Part shown: positions 54,652 to 64,000 of the stretch, piece by piece | Layout: the number at the start of each line of letters is the position of its first letter | Position numbering within the stretch: the stretch's first letter is position 1 | From: Duganella sp. BuS-21 | GTDB taxonomy: Bacteria > Pseudomonadota > Gammaproteobacteria > Burkholderiales > Burkholderiaceae_D | DNA length: 64,000 bases | Assembly (NCBI GenBank): GCA_041874725.1 | Contig: CP097466.1 | Location: forward strand, 2,108,001-2,172,000 | Reading direction: 5' to 3' | Program-made: the position numbers and the translations under genes | The notes under the pieces: generated by a model | What the model was told of the DNA's origin: nothing | Databases searched by the model: none | Seen by the model: only the letters and a program-made list of their open reading frames with translations

Positions 54652-55383
54652 ATGGTGGAAGCACCAACATTGTGCCGGATGTCGCGCCGCATTAAACATG
54701 GGCGGGGATTTACCTATTTAAGCCTGATTATTGTGGTGGCGATCATCGCTTTGGTGGCCGCTTCGGCGCTGAAACTCGGTTCGGTGTTGCAGCGCAGCAG
54801 AGCGGAGCAGGAGTTGCTGACCATCGGCGCCGCTTTCAGCGACGCCTTGAAAAGCTATGCGGACGCCACACCACAAGGGCAGGCTACGCAGCCGCCCTCG
54901 CTGAAGGAATTGCTCAAGGATCCGCGCTTCCCCGGCACGCGCCGCCACTTGCGCAAGATTTTTGTCGATCCGATGACCGGCAATGCGGAATGGGGCATTA
55001 CCTACCTGGGGAATAAAACCGGCGTGTTGGCGGTGTATAGCCTGTCGGCCGCCAAGCCCGTAAAAATAGGCAATTTCCCTGCGCGATTTGGCGGTTTTGA
55101 GGATAGACATAAAATTTCCGACTGGAAATTTACAATGGCTGCCGAACAGTCCGCAGCCCGCTCCGCAGAGGAAAAACCGACACCGACTACCATTGATGTA
55201 TCTGTTCCACCACAGAATTCACCTGGACAGCAACAAATTTCCCCTATTGCGCCTGCCGCGCCTGTGATCGACGTGCCGATTCCGGATACAACCGCTCCGG
55301 CGCCTGAAGAAGAATCCGTTTCTCCTCTGGCGCCGCCAATTGTGGAGCCACCGGAACCCCTGGAACAGGGCGCTAAACTGTGA
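54652..55383 (+). CDS. Minor pseudopilin-like protein lacking Glu5, with Pro-rich tail
   Basis: The 243-residue protein has a prepilin-like start, HGRGFTYLSLIIVVAIIALV, in which position 5 is Ser rather than Glu, a feature of tip pseudopilins such as GspK. A GspG-like globular region (LKELLKDPRFPGTRRHL, VDPMTGNAEWG) is followed by about 75 residues rich in Pro, Ala and Ser, predicted to be disordered. The reading frame could start at 54652 or at the internal ATG 54679, which would give a more normal leader length. It follows the previous gene by one base. A place at the tip of the pseudopilus is plausible. Confidence 0.78.
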   Translation: MVEAPTLCRMSRRIKHGRGFTYLSLIIVVAIIALVAASALKLGSVLQRSRAEQELLTIGAAFSDALKSYADATPQGQATQPPSLKELLKDPRFPGTRRHLRKIFVDPMTGNAEWGITYLGNKTGVLAVYSLSAAKPVKIGNFPARFGGFEDRHKISDWKFTMAAEQSAARSAEEKPTPTTIDVSVPPQNSPGQQQISPIAPAAPVIDVPIPDTTAPAPEEESVSPLAPPIVEPPEPLEQGAKL

Positions 55384-55612
55384 CTTCAAGTCAACTTTCG
55401 ATTGGAAATATCGCCATGCCGGCATAAAAATGTTGCGGTGCAGACAGGGTTTTTCTGCATCGCGGAAAAAGTTGTCTAACTGGAATTAAAAGTAGAATAT
55501 TTACAATCGTAACTAATGTTTTTATGTTATTGTTCAGTTCAGCAGCACTCCGTTAAACCCCTAAGTGGTATGCGCAAGCACCGCCACCATTCGTTTGATT
55601 AAGGATAATCTC

Positions 55613-56086
55613 ATGAAATTGAAATCTCTCGTTGCTGGCGCCGTCATGGCCGTTGCTTCCGTTTCCGCCTTCGCTGGTGACCAATCCATCGCTGTGATCG
55701 CCGACGGCGCATCGCACAACTGGGATGCCTTCGTAGGCGATGGCCTGCTGTCGAACGGCCTGGATGTGATCACCTTCACCGTGGCTACGCCAGGTACCTA
55801 TGAAGTCGCATTCAGCGTCACCGGTCAGAAACTGACCTTCACCGGTGCTTCGAACCTGAATGATCAAGCTGCCGACGTGTGGTCGATCGGTAAACTGCGC
55901 TTCGTCGCAGCAGAACTGACCGGCGGTGCTCCGTTCGTCCTGAGCCTGTACGGCACCGCACTGACCGGCGCCAGCTACACCGGTACCTACTCGGTAACCG
56001 CCGTACCGGAACCAGCTACCTACGGCATGCTGCTGGGTGGTCTGGCGCTGGTTGGCTTCGCCGCACGCCGCAAAAAAGCAGCTTAA
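55613..56086 (+). CDS. FxDxF-type PEP-CTERM protein
   Basis: The 157-residue protein has a signal peptide (MKLKSLVAGAVMAVASVSAF), a beta-rich body (FTVATPGTYEVAFSVTG) and the strand GASYTGTYSVTAVPEPATYG leading into the sorting tail. The VPEP motif, a hydrophobic stretch (MLLGGLALVGFAA) and RRKKAA make it an exosortase substrate. It is small and uses very common codons, which suggests high expression. AAGGA lies 6 bases before the start and a strong terminator follows the stop. It is the first gene after the pseudopilin cluster, with a 229-base gap of its own, so it is probably transcribed separately. Confidence 0.9.
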   Translation: MKLKSLVAGAVMAVASVSAFAGDQSIAVIADGASHNWDAFVGDGLLSNGLDVITFTVATPGTYEVAFSVTGQKLTFTGASNLNDQAADVWSIGKLRFVAAELTGGAPFVLSLYGTALTGASYTGTYSVTAVPEPATYGMLLGGLALVGFAARRKKAA

Positions 56087-56100
56087 TTCTGCTGACTTTT

Positions 56101-56128
56101 AAAAACCCGCTTCGGCGGGTTTTTTTTT
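56101..56128. terminator. Bidirectional terminator between the PEP-CTERM gene and murJ
   Basis: AAAAACCCGC-TTCG-GCGGGTTTTTTTTT forms a stable tetraloop hairpin with A- and T-runs on either side, so it can end both the PEP-CTERM transcript and the convergent murJ transcript. Confidence 0.93.
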
Positions 56129-56150
56129 GTGTGCGTTTTTGAATGCGAGG

Positions 56151-57689
56151 TCAGCGCGCGTTGCGCTTGAAGTCGCGCAGGCGGAAGCCCATCGCCAGCA
56201 AGGCGCCGAAGTAGACCGCCGCGCACAGCCCGATCAGCAGCAGCAGGGCGCCGGCGCGCAATACGGCGTGCTGGCGCAGGCCCATCCAGTCGATCTGCTG
56301 GGCGCCGAACCAGGCCGCCGCGCCCATCAGTGCGCAGGCGATCACCAGTTTGACGCAGAATGGCGTCCAGCCAGGCTTGGGGCGGTAGATATTGCGCTTG
56401 CGCAGGCCGGCGTACAGGAAGCCGGCGTTCAGGCAGGCACCCAGGCCGATCGACAACGCCAGTCCCGATACTTGCAGATAAGGCACGAACAGCAGGTTCA
56501 TCAACTGGGTGGCGATCAGCACGCCGATGGCGATGCGCACCGGCGTGCGGATATCCTGCTGCGCGTAGAAGGCCGGTGCCAGCGTCTTGACCAGGATGAT
56601 GCCGAGCAGACCGGCGCAATAGGCCACCAGCGGCCGCGCCGACTGCGTCGCCGCCTCGTCGGTGAAGGCGCCGTAGTGGAACAGGGTGGCGATCAGGGGT
56701 TCGGCCAGCACCGCCATGCCCACCGCCGCCGGCAGCGCCAGCATGAAGGTCAGGCGCAGGCCCCAGTCGAGCAGGTCGGAATATTCCTGCGGCTCGTCGT
56801 CGGCTTTGGCCTTGGACAGGCTGGGCAGCAGGATCGTGCCCAGCGCCACGCCCAGCAGGGCGGTGGGGAACTCCATCAGGCGGTCGGCGTAGGACAGCCA
56901 GGAAATGCTGCCTTCCGCCAGCCGCGAGGCGATGCTGGTGTTGATCATCAGGCTGATCTGCGCAGCCGAGACGGCGAACACGGCCGGTCCCATCTTCTTG
57001 AGCACGCGGCGCACGCCGGGATCGCCCAGACCGGCGACGGGATTCCACGACAGCGAGGGCAGCATGCCGATCCGCATCAGGGCCGGCACCTGGATCGCCA
57101 CCTGCAGCACGCCGCCCACGAACACGGCAATGGCCATGGCGTAGATCGGCTGCGCCAGGTGCTGCTGCAGGAACAGCGAGGCCAGGATGGAGGATAAATT
57201 GAGCAACACCGGCGTGAAGGCCGGAATCTTGAACTCGCGCCAGGTGTTGAGCACGCCGCCGGCCATGGCCACGAAGGCCATGAAGGTAATATACGGGAAC
57301 ATCACTCGCGTCATCCAGACCGCCGCATCGAACTCCTCCAGGCCGCTGGCGATCAGGTAGATGAACAGCGGCGAGGCGATCATGCCGACGATGGTGACGA
57401 TCAGCGTGGCCCACACCAGGGTGTTGGCGACATGGTCGACCAGCTTCTTGCTGGCCTCCGGCCCTTGCTGGTTCCTGTATTCGGCCAGGATGGGCACGAA
57501 CGCTTGCGAGAAGGCCCCCTCGGCGAACAGGCGGCGCAGCAGGTTGGGAATGCGGAAGGCGACGATGTAGGCATCGGTCATGCCGCCGGCGCCAAAGGCG
57601 CGGGCGATCAAGGTTTCACGCAGAAGTCCGGTGATCCGGGACAGCATTGTCATGCTGGAGATGGCTGATAGTGTCTTTAGCAAGTTCAT
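56151..57689 (-). CDS. murJ: Lipid II flippase MurJ
   Basis: The 512-residue protein has about fourteen membrane helices and the MurJ N-terminus (LKTLSAISSMTMLSRITGL, then LIARAFGAGGMTDAYIVAF and EGAFSQAFVPILAEY). It moves the peptidoglycan precursor lipid II across the inner membrane and is essential in most bacteria. The start ATG lies just upstream of the divergent rpsT promoter region. Confidence 0.96.
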   Translation of the reverse strand: MNLLKTLSAISSMTMLSRITGLLRETLIARAFGAGGMTDAYIVAFRIPNLLRRLFAEGAFSQAFVPILAEYRNQQGPEASKKLVDHVANTLVWATLIVTIVGMIASPLFIYLIASGLEEFDAAVWMTRVMFPYITFMAFVAMAGGVLNTWREFKIPAFTPVLLNLSSILASLFLQQHLAQPIYAMAIAVFVGGVLQVAIQVPALMRIGMLPSLSWNPVAGLGDPGVRRVLKKMGPAVFAVSAAQISLMINTSIASRLAEGSISWLSYADRLMEFPTALLGVALGTILLPSLSKAKADDEPQEYSDLLDWGLRLTFMLALPAAVGMAVLAEPLIATLFHYGAFTDEAATQSARPLVAYCAGLLGIILVKTLAPAFYAQQDIRTPVRIAIGVLIATQLMNLLFVPYLQVSGLALSIGLGACLNAGFLYAGLRKRNIYRPKPGWTPFCVKLVIACALMGAAAWFGAQQIDWMGLRQHAVLRAGALLLLIGLCAAVYFGALLAMGFRLRDFKRNAR

Positions 57690-57704
57690 GGGACGTGATT
57701 ATAG

Positions 57705-57733
57705 TTGCTCCTGCCGATAAACATCGCTATAAT
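57705..57733 (+). promoter_or_regulatory. Sigma-70 promoter of rpsT
   Basis: TTGCTC (57705-57710) and a perfect TATAAT (57728-57733) are spaced by 17 bases, 150 bases upstream of rpsT. Transcription should start near 57740, leaving a long leader. Confidence 0.75.
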
Positions 57734-57765
57734 CACAGGCTGTACAAAATTCTGTTGCGCAGACA

Positions 57766-57858
57766 TTAATGTTTGGCAGGCAGTAGTTTGACTCACATGG
57801 TTCGCTCTTATGGCAACCTAGGACGCACCTGTTTGCCAAACATTAACGTTTGCAAACG
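57766..57858 (+). promoter_or_regulatory. Structured rpsT leader
   Basis: TTAATGTTTGGCA (57766-57778) and TGCCAAACATTAA (57834-57846) are perfect 13-base inverted arms separated by 55 bases. A second palindrome, CGTTTGCAAACG (57847-57858), follows immediately. The arrangement lies within the predicted leader transcript and fits an RNA structure for S20 autoregulation, although such a structure is not established for this organism. Confidence 0.6.
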
Positions 57859-57884
57859 CATCATTTACCTGTTTAGGAACTTTC

Positions 57885-58151
57885 ATGGCAAATACCGCAC
57901 AAGCGCGTAAACGCGCTCGTCAAGCAGTTAAGCAAAACGCTCACAACTCGGCTCAGCGTTCGACCCTGCGTACCGCTATCAAGGCTGTACGTAAGGCGAT
58001 CCAGGCTGGCGACAAAGCAGCTGCGACGACCATCTTCCAAACCTCGGTGTCGAAAATCGACAGCATCGCCGACAAGAAGATCATCCACAAAAACAAGGCA
58101 GCTCGCCACAAGAGCCGTCTGGCAGCTGCCCTGAAGGCGCTGGCCGCTTAA
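57885..58151 (+). CDS. rpsT: 30S ribosomal protein S20
   Basis: The 88-residue basic protein begins [20 protein letters not shown] after the initiator Met and has the family's helical, lysine-rich pattern ending in [19 protein letters not shown]. It binds 16S rRNA early in 30S assembly. It is monocistronic, with its own promoter, long leader and terminator. Confidence 0.98.
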   Translation: MANTAQARKRARQAVKQNAHNSAQRSTLRTAIKAVRKAIQAGDKAAATTIFQTSVSKIDSIADKKIIHKNKAARHKSRLAAALKALAA

Positions 58152-58174
58152 TTTCCCTCACGGGAAAGCCAAGC

Positions 58175-58210
58175 AAAAAGCCGCACTGGCATTGCCAGTG
58201 CGGCTTTTTT
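58175..58210. terminator. Bidirectional terminator between rpsT and the pseudouridine synthase gene
   Basis: GCCGCACTGGC (58180-58190) and GCCAGTGCGGC (58194-58204) are perfect 11-base arms around ATT, flanked by A5 and T6. It serves rpsT and the convergent gene. Confidence 0.95.
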
Positions 58211-58228
58211 CGTCTGTAGCCGCCGGAT

Positions 58229-58783
58229 TTACAGATCCTTGGGCGAGACTGCCATCCATTCGCCCGGCATCAGCGGATGCGTGGCCAGCGAAATGCCACC
58301 GATGGCGCTGCGCACCAGGCGCAGCGTCGGCAGGCCCACCGCTGCCGTCATGCGGCGCACCTGGCGGTTCTTGCCTTCCTGGAGCGTGATGGCCAGCCAG
58401 CTGGTGGGCTGCTCGGCGCGCTGGCGGATCGGCGGGTTGCGCGGCCACAGCCATTCGGGCGCGGCGATGGGCACGGCCTTGCACGGCTTGGTGACGAAGT
58501 CGCCGAGGTCGAGCGGCGCCTGCAGTCGCGCCATGGCCGCCGCGTCCGGCACGCCGTCCACCTGCACCAGGTAGGTCTTGCCGGCCTTGTGGTCGGGGTG
58601 GGCGATGGCGTGCTGCAGCTTGCCGTCGTCGGTCAGCAGCATCAGGCCTTCGCTGTCATAGTCCAGACGGCCGGCAGGGTAGATGTTGGGGATCTTCAAA
58701 TGGTCGGCCAGGGTGGCCTTGTCGTCCTGCGCCGAGAACTGGCACAGCACTTGAAATGGTTTGTTGAATAGAATCAGGGACAT
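58229..58783 (-). CDS. rluE: 23S rRNA pseudouridine synthase, RluE-type
   Basis: The 184-residue protein is a short RsuA-family pseudouridine synthase without an S4 domain. The catalytic Asp lies in GRLDYDSEGLMLLTDDG near residue 40, and the family signature GKNRQVRRM is near residue 137. Its length and start (MSLILFNKPFQVLCQF) match RluE, which modifies 23S rRNA near position 2457 in E. coli. The exact target here is inferred. Confidence 0.88.
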   Translation of the reverse strand: MSLILFNKPFQVLCQFSAQDDKATLADHLKIPNIYPAGRLDYDSEGLMLLTDDGKLQHAIAHPDHKAGKTYLVQVDGVPDAAAMARLQAPLDLGDFVTKPCKAVPIAAPEWLWPRNPPIRQRAEQPTSWLAITLQEGKNRQVRRMTAAVGLPTLRLVRSAIGGISLATHPLMPGEWMAVSPKDL

Positions 58784-58906
58784 TATGGAAAACGCAAATT
58801 GGTGTAGGCTTGAAAGTCATGGCGCCTCACTACATACTCATGCATAATGTGAAACACGCGTCTTATATCTTATAGAAGACTAGCAATTCCCCTTCGGAGA
58901 ACCACG

Positions 58907-60160
58907 ATGTATCAACATATCAAAGTACCGGCGGACGGCCAGAAAATTACCGTCAATACGGATTTTTCCCTGAATGTACCAGATAATCCGATCATTCCCT
59001 ATATCCAGGGTGACGGGACCGGCCGCGACATCACGCCGGTGATGTTGAAGGTGGTCGATGCCGCCGTGGCCAAGTGCTACGACGGCCAGCGCCGCATCCA
59101 GTGGATGGAAATCTACGCCGGCGAGAAGGCCACCCAGGTGTACGGCCCGGACGTGTGGCTGCCCGAGGAAACGCTGGACGCGGTGAAGAATTATGTGGTG
59201 TCGATCAAGGGCCCGCTGACCACCCCGGTCGGCGGCGGCATCCGTTCGCTCAACGTCGCGCTGCGCCAGCAGCTGGATCTGTATGTCTGTCTGCGTCCGG
59301 TGCGCTATTTCACCGGCGTGCCGTCGCCGCTGAAGGAGCCGGAAAAAACCAATATGGTGATCTTCCGTGAAAATTCGGAAGACATCTACGCCGGCATCGA
59401 GTTCGCCCAGGGTTCGGACGGCGCCAAGCGCCTGATCGACTTCCTGGTCAAGGAAATGGGCGTCAACAAGATCCGCTTCCCGGACACCTCGGGCCTGGGC
59501 ATCAAGCCGGTCTCGGTCGAGGGCACCGAGCGCCTGATGCGCAAGGCGATCCAGTATGCCATCGACAACGACAAGCCGTCGGTGACCATTGTCCACAAGG
59601 GCAATATCATGAAGTACACCGAAGGCGGCTTCCGCGACTGGGCCTACGCGCTGGCGCAAAAGGAATTCGGCGCCGAGCTGATCGACGGCGGCCCGTGGTG
59701 CAAGTTCAAGAATCCGAAGACCGGGCGCGACATCACCATCAAGGATTCGATCGCCGACGCCTTCCTGCAGCAGATCCTGCTGCGTCCGGCGGAGTACAGC
59801 GTGATCGCCACTCTCAACCTGAACGGCGACTACATCTCGGACGCGCTGGCGGCCCAGGTCGGCGGCATCGGCATCGCGCCGGGCGCCAACCTGTCGGACT
59901 CGGTGGCGATGTTCGAAGCCACCCACGGCACCGCGCCGAAATACGCCGGCAAGGACTACGTCAATCCGGGCTCGATGATTCTGTCGGCCGAGATGATGCT
60001 GCGCCACATGGGCTGGACCGAAGCGGCCGACCTGATCATCAAATCGATGGAACGCGCCATCGGCTCCAAGCAGGTCACCTACGATTTTGCGCGCCTGATG
60101 GAGAACGCCATCCAGGTTTCATGCTCGGGCTTTGGCGAGGTAATGATCGAACAAATGTAG
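58907..60160 (+). CDS. icd: NADP-dependent isocitrate dehydrogenase
   Basis: The 417-residue protein matches bacterial Icd throughout. The substrate-binding Ser is in [11 protein letters not shown], followed by [14 protein letters not shown], the active-site Lys region [15 protein letters not shown], and the NADP-type loop [17 protein letters not shown]. It oxidises isocitrate to 2-oxoglutarate in the TCA cycle. A good Shine-Dalgarno (CGGAGAA) precedes the ATG. Two hairpins follow the stop. Confidence 0.97.
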   Translation: MYQHIKVPADGQKITVNTDFSLNVPDNPIIPYIQGDGTGRDITPVMLKVVDAAVAKCYDGQRRIQWMEIYAGEKATQVYGPDVWLPEETLDAVKNYVVSIKGPLTTPVGGGIRSLNVALRQQLDLYVCLRPVRYFTGVPSPLKEPEKTNMVIFRENSEDIYAGIEFAQGSDGAKRLIDFLVKEMGVNKIRFPDTSGLGIKPVSVEGTERLMRKAIQYAIDNDKPSVTIVHKGNIMKYTEGGFRDWAYALAQKEFGAELIDGGPWCKFKNPKTGRDITIKDSIADAFLQQILLRPAEYSVIATLNLNGDYISDALAAQVGGIGIAPGANLSDSVAMFEATHGTAPKYAGKDYVNPGSMILSAEMMLRHMGWTEAADLIIKSMERAIGSKQVTYDFARLMENAIQVSCSGFGEVMIEQM

Positions 60161-60180
60161 GCAAGGGCGAACGTCGGACT

Positions 60181-60198
60181 TCTACAACACTTTGTAGA
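60181..60198 (+). other. Short hairpin after icd
   Basis: TCTACAA and TTGTAGA flank CACT, 20 bases beyond the icd stop and 30 bases before the main terminator. It may protect the 3' end of the transcript. Confidence 0.5.
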
Positions 60199-60220
60199 GG
60201 TCCGGCCCGCCGCGCAGACG

Positions 60221-60248
60221 AAAAAAAACCCCGCGCGCGGGGTTTTTT
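60221..60248. terminator. Bidirectional terminator between icd and the cold-shock gene
   Basis: The palindrome CCCCGCGCGCGGGG is flanked by A8 and T6, so it can work for icd and for the convergent cold-shock gene. Confidence 0.92.
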
Positions 60249-60268
60249 ACATCGGACAGCTTAAAAAC

Positions 60269-60472
60269 TTAAGCCGACTGGATGTTGGAAGCTTGCTTGC
60301 CTTTAGGGCCTTGCGTGACTTCGAATTGAACTTTTTGACCTTCTTTGAGGGTCTTAAAACCGTTCATGTTGATTGCGGAGAAGTGAGCGAACAAATCTTC
60401 GCCGCCGTCATCTGGAGTGATGAAGCCAAAACCTTTGGAATCATTGAACCACTTAACAGTACCTGTTGCCAT
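60269..60472 (-). CDS. Cold-shock domain protein (CspA family)
   Basis: The 67-residue protein is a single cold-shock domain with both RNA-binding motifs intact, KGFGFI and DLFAHFSAI. It acts as a nucleic-acid chaperone. The start at [10 protein letters not shown] is the family start; the few codons upstream are not part of the protein. The upstream gap probably holds a long leader, as is usual for csp genes. Confidence 0.96.
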   Translation of the reverse strand: MATGTVKWFNDSKGFGFITPDDGGEDLFAHFSAINMNGFKTLKEGQKVQFEVTQGPKGKQASNIQSA

Positions 60473-60796
60473 AAAAAGAACTTTCAAAATTAAATCGGAT
60501 CACACGAGCCATAAAAGCAAGAAGCTTCCTGCCCCTCTCCTCACGCCCACTTCTTATCAACATGTACATTTCTGCACGCAGCCGATAACGCATTGTTAGC
60601 GGACCAAATTTGAAAGTCAAGCAGATTTGTATGCATTTTGCTACTTTTTGACCGATTGGTGAAAATGCAACTCTTGATTTTGCGGAATAGGGCGCCATCT
60701 GCGGCAAGTCGAGAAAGCGCGTAAGATGAAAAACAATTGGATATGTGCACCGAAATGCACATTGCATCAACCTCGAAAGCATTAGAATATAAGCGT
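60473..60796. other. Gene-free interval between the cold-shock gene and clpS
   Basis: These 324 bases hold no convincing gene. The left part should contain the 5' leader of the cold-shock gene on the minus strand. Near the right end, ATGTGCA and TGCACAT (60743-60749 and 60756-60762) flank CCGAAA, an inverted repeat that may lie in the clpS control region. A TAGAAT box at 60783-60788 is close to the clpS start, but the spacing to any -35 is poor. Confidence 0.5.
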
Positions 60797-61095
60797 ATGG
60801 CAACCAAGCATGACACCGAAACCCTCTTGGAGCGGCAAACGCTGAAGCCGCCACCGTTGTACCAGGTGGCGTTGCTGAATGACGACTACACCCCGATGGA
60901 ATTCGTGGTCGCGGTCATTCAGGAGTATTTCAACAAAGATCGCGAAACCGCAACACAGATCATGCTCAGTGTGCACCGCTACGGCAAAGGTGTATGCGGC
61001 GTGTTCTCGAAAGATATAGCCTGTACTAAAGTGGAGTTCGTTTTAACGCATGCGCGCAAGGCGGGGCATCCCCTGCAGTGCGTGATGGAGGAAGT

Positions 61096-61099
<4 letters not shown>
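60797..61099 (+). CDS. clpS: ATP-dependent Clp protease adaptor ClpS
   Basis: The 100-residue protein has the ClpS core: [20 protein letters not shown], where the N-degron pocket lies, then VMHR-region equivalents ([11 protein letters not shown]) and [15 protein letters not shown]. It delivers N-end-rule substrates to ClpA. The start at 60797 was chosen because residues upstream are not part of the family. It overlaps clpA by 4 bases (ATGA). Confidence 0.96.
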
Positions 61100-63402
<2,303 letters not shown>

Positions 63403-63418
63403 GCCTGACGGCTTCCAG

Positions 63419-63446
63419 AAAACCCGCTGCGTGCGGGTTTTTTTTT
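63419..63446 (+). terminator. Rho-independent terminator after clpA
   Basis: AAAACCCGC-TGCGT-GCGGGTTTT is followed by a run of T residues, 17 bases after the clpA stop. Confidence 0.93.
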
Positions 63447-63518
63447 GCCCATGGTAGGAGGACTGGGCAAGCTGTGCCAAAATTGCCGATCCATTCGACA
63501 ACCTTTGGACACTGTCAC

Positions 63519-64000
63519 ATGAACCCGTCTCGCCCGCCGCTTTCCTTGCTATTGCTGTTGCTGTCCGCCGGTCCGCTGTCCACGGCATCTGCCGCCGAGG
63601 CCTACTACCGCTTCCCCTCAGTGCGCGGCGACAGCGTCGTGTTCACCGCCGAGGGCGACTTGTGGCGCACCGGCGCGCAGGGTGGGCAGGCCGTGCGCCT
63701 GACCACGCACCCGTCCGCCGAGACCAATGCCGCCATCTCGCGCGACGGTCGCTGGGTAGCCTTCTCGGCCGCCTACGAGGGCGCGCAGGAGGCCTATGTG
63801 ATGCCGCTGACCGGCGGCCTGCCCAAGCGCATTACGTTTGAGAACGGCGCCGTCGCGGTACTGGGCTGGAGCGCGCAGGGCGAGGTGCTGGTGAGCATGG
63901 CAGCCGGCATCGGACCGGGCCGCAGCGTGGTGGTGGCGGCCATCACGCCGGACATTTTGCAACGCCGCGTGTTCCCGCTGGCCGACGCCAACGACGTGGC
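63519..64000 (+). CDS. Tricorn-like S41 protease, N-terminal part (runs off the window)
   Basis: The visible 160 residues begin with a signal peptide (LSLLLLLLSAGPLSTASA). A beta-propeller follows with repeated blocks such as SVVFTAEGDLWR, RLTTHPSAETNAAISRDG and WVAFSAAYEGAQEAYVM, which matches the N-terminal propeller of secreted tricorn-type peptidases. The protease domains would lie beyond the window. The frame is open to the last base. No catalytic residues can be seen yet. Confidence 0.82.
   Translation, partial: MNPSRPPLSLLLLLLSAGPLSTASAAEAYYRFPSVRGDSVVFTAEGDLWRTGAQGGQAVRLTTHPSAETNAAISRDGRWVAFSAAYEGAQEAYVMPLTGGLPKRITFENGAVAVLGWSAQGEVLVSMAAGIGPGRSVVVAAITPDILQRRVFPLADANDV

Overview
The window is high-GC DNA whose gene content fits a betaproteobacterium of the Oxalobacteraceae type (Massilia, Duganella, Rugamonas, Janthinobacterium). 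The evidence is an XrtB-type exosortase/EPS cluster, several PEP-CTERM proteins, and housekeeping genes (rpsT, murJ, icd, clpS-clpA) of ordinary betaproteobacterial appearance. No phage, insertion sequence, CRISPR array or rRNA operon was seen. The only tRNA found is tRNA-Arg(CCT).

Layout. (1) 46-2918: MarR regulator, crotonase-fold protein, acyl-CoA dehydrogenase and RidA-like protein, probably the end of an aromatic acyl-CoA catabolic operon. The last gene runs into an antisense tRNA-Arg. (2) 3000-5634, minus strand: ABC-F ATPase followed by a pilin-like membrane protein. (3) 5754-38763: a very large exopolysaccharide locus. It holds a CAAX-type protease, epsL, an initiating sugar-phosphate transferase, epsD-epsE-epsF-epsG, xrtB (frameshifted here), epsI, a polymerase candidate, five glycosyltransferases of the soluble GT4/GT2 kinds, two paralogous secreted TIM-barrel glycosidase-like proteins, a Wzx flippase, a pyruvyl transferase, galE, a GT-C-like membrane protein, two near-duplicate sugar nucleotidyltransferases flanking an opposite-strand acyltransferase, and manC. 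(4) 38826-45923: a TIGR03790-type protein, two PEP-CTERM proteins, a large ExeM/NucH-like nuclease, an OmpR-type response regulator and an EpsA-type LuxR regulator. (5) 46088-56086: a hybrid type II secretion/type IV pilus-like locus (GspG, GspF, GspE, PilM/N/O/P-like, GspD, three more pseudopilins) ending in an FxDxF PEP-CTERM protein. (6) 56151-64000: murJ, rpsT, a pseudouridine synthase, icd, a cold-shock gene, clpS-clpA, and the start of a tricorn-like protease.

How it fits together (inference from the families). Sugar nucleotides are supplied by GalE, ManC and the nucleotidyltransferases. The repeat unit is started on undecaprenyl phosphate by the WcaJ-like enzyme, extended by the glycosyltransferases, decorated by pyruvyl and acyl groups, flipped by Wzx, polymerised by the Wzy candidate, and exported through EpsE/EpsF. 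PEP-CTERM proteins would be processed by XrtB in the inner membrane, perhaps with help from the CAAX-type protease and EpsI. The adjacent GspD/E/F/G-PilMNO machine is a reasonable candidate to move matrix proteins across the outer membrane.

Main points for a second look: the single-base frameshift in xrtB, the loss of P-loop residues in EpsG, the hybrid secretion locus beside PEP-CTERM genes, the RidA gene whose tail is read from antisense tRNA sequence, and the duplicated nucleotidyltransferases bracketing a compositionally mosaic acyltransferase.
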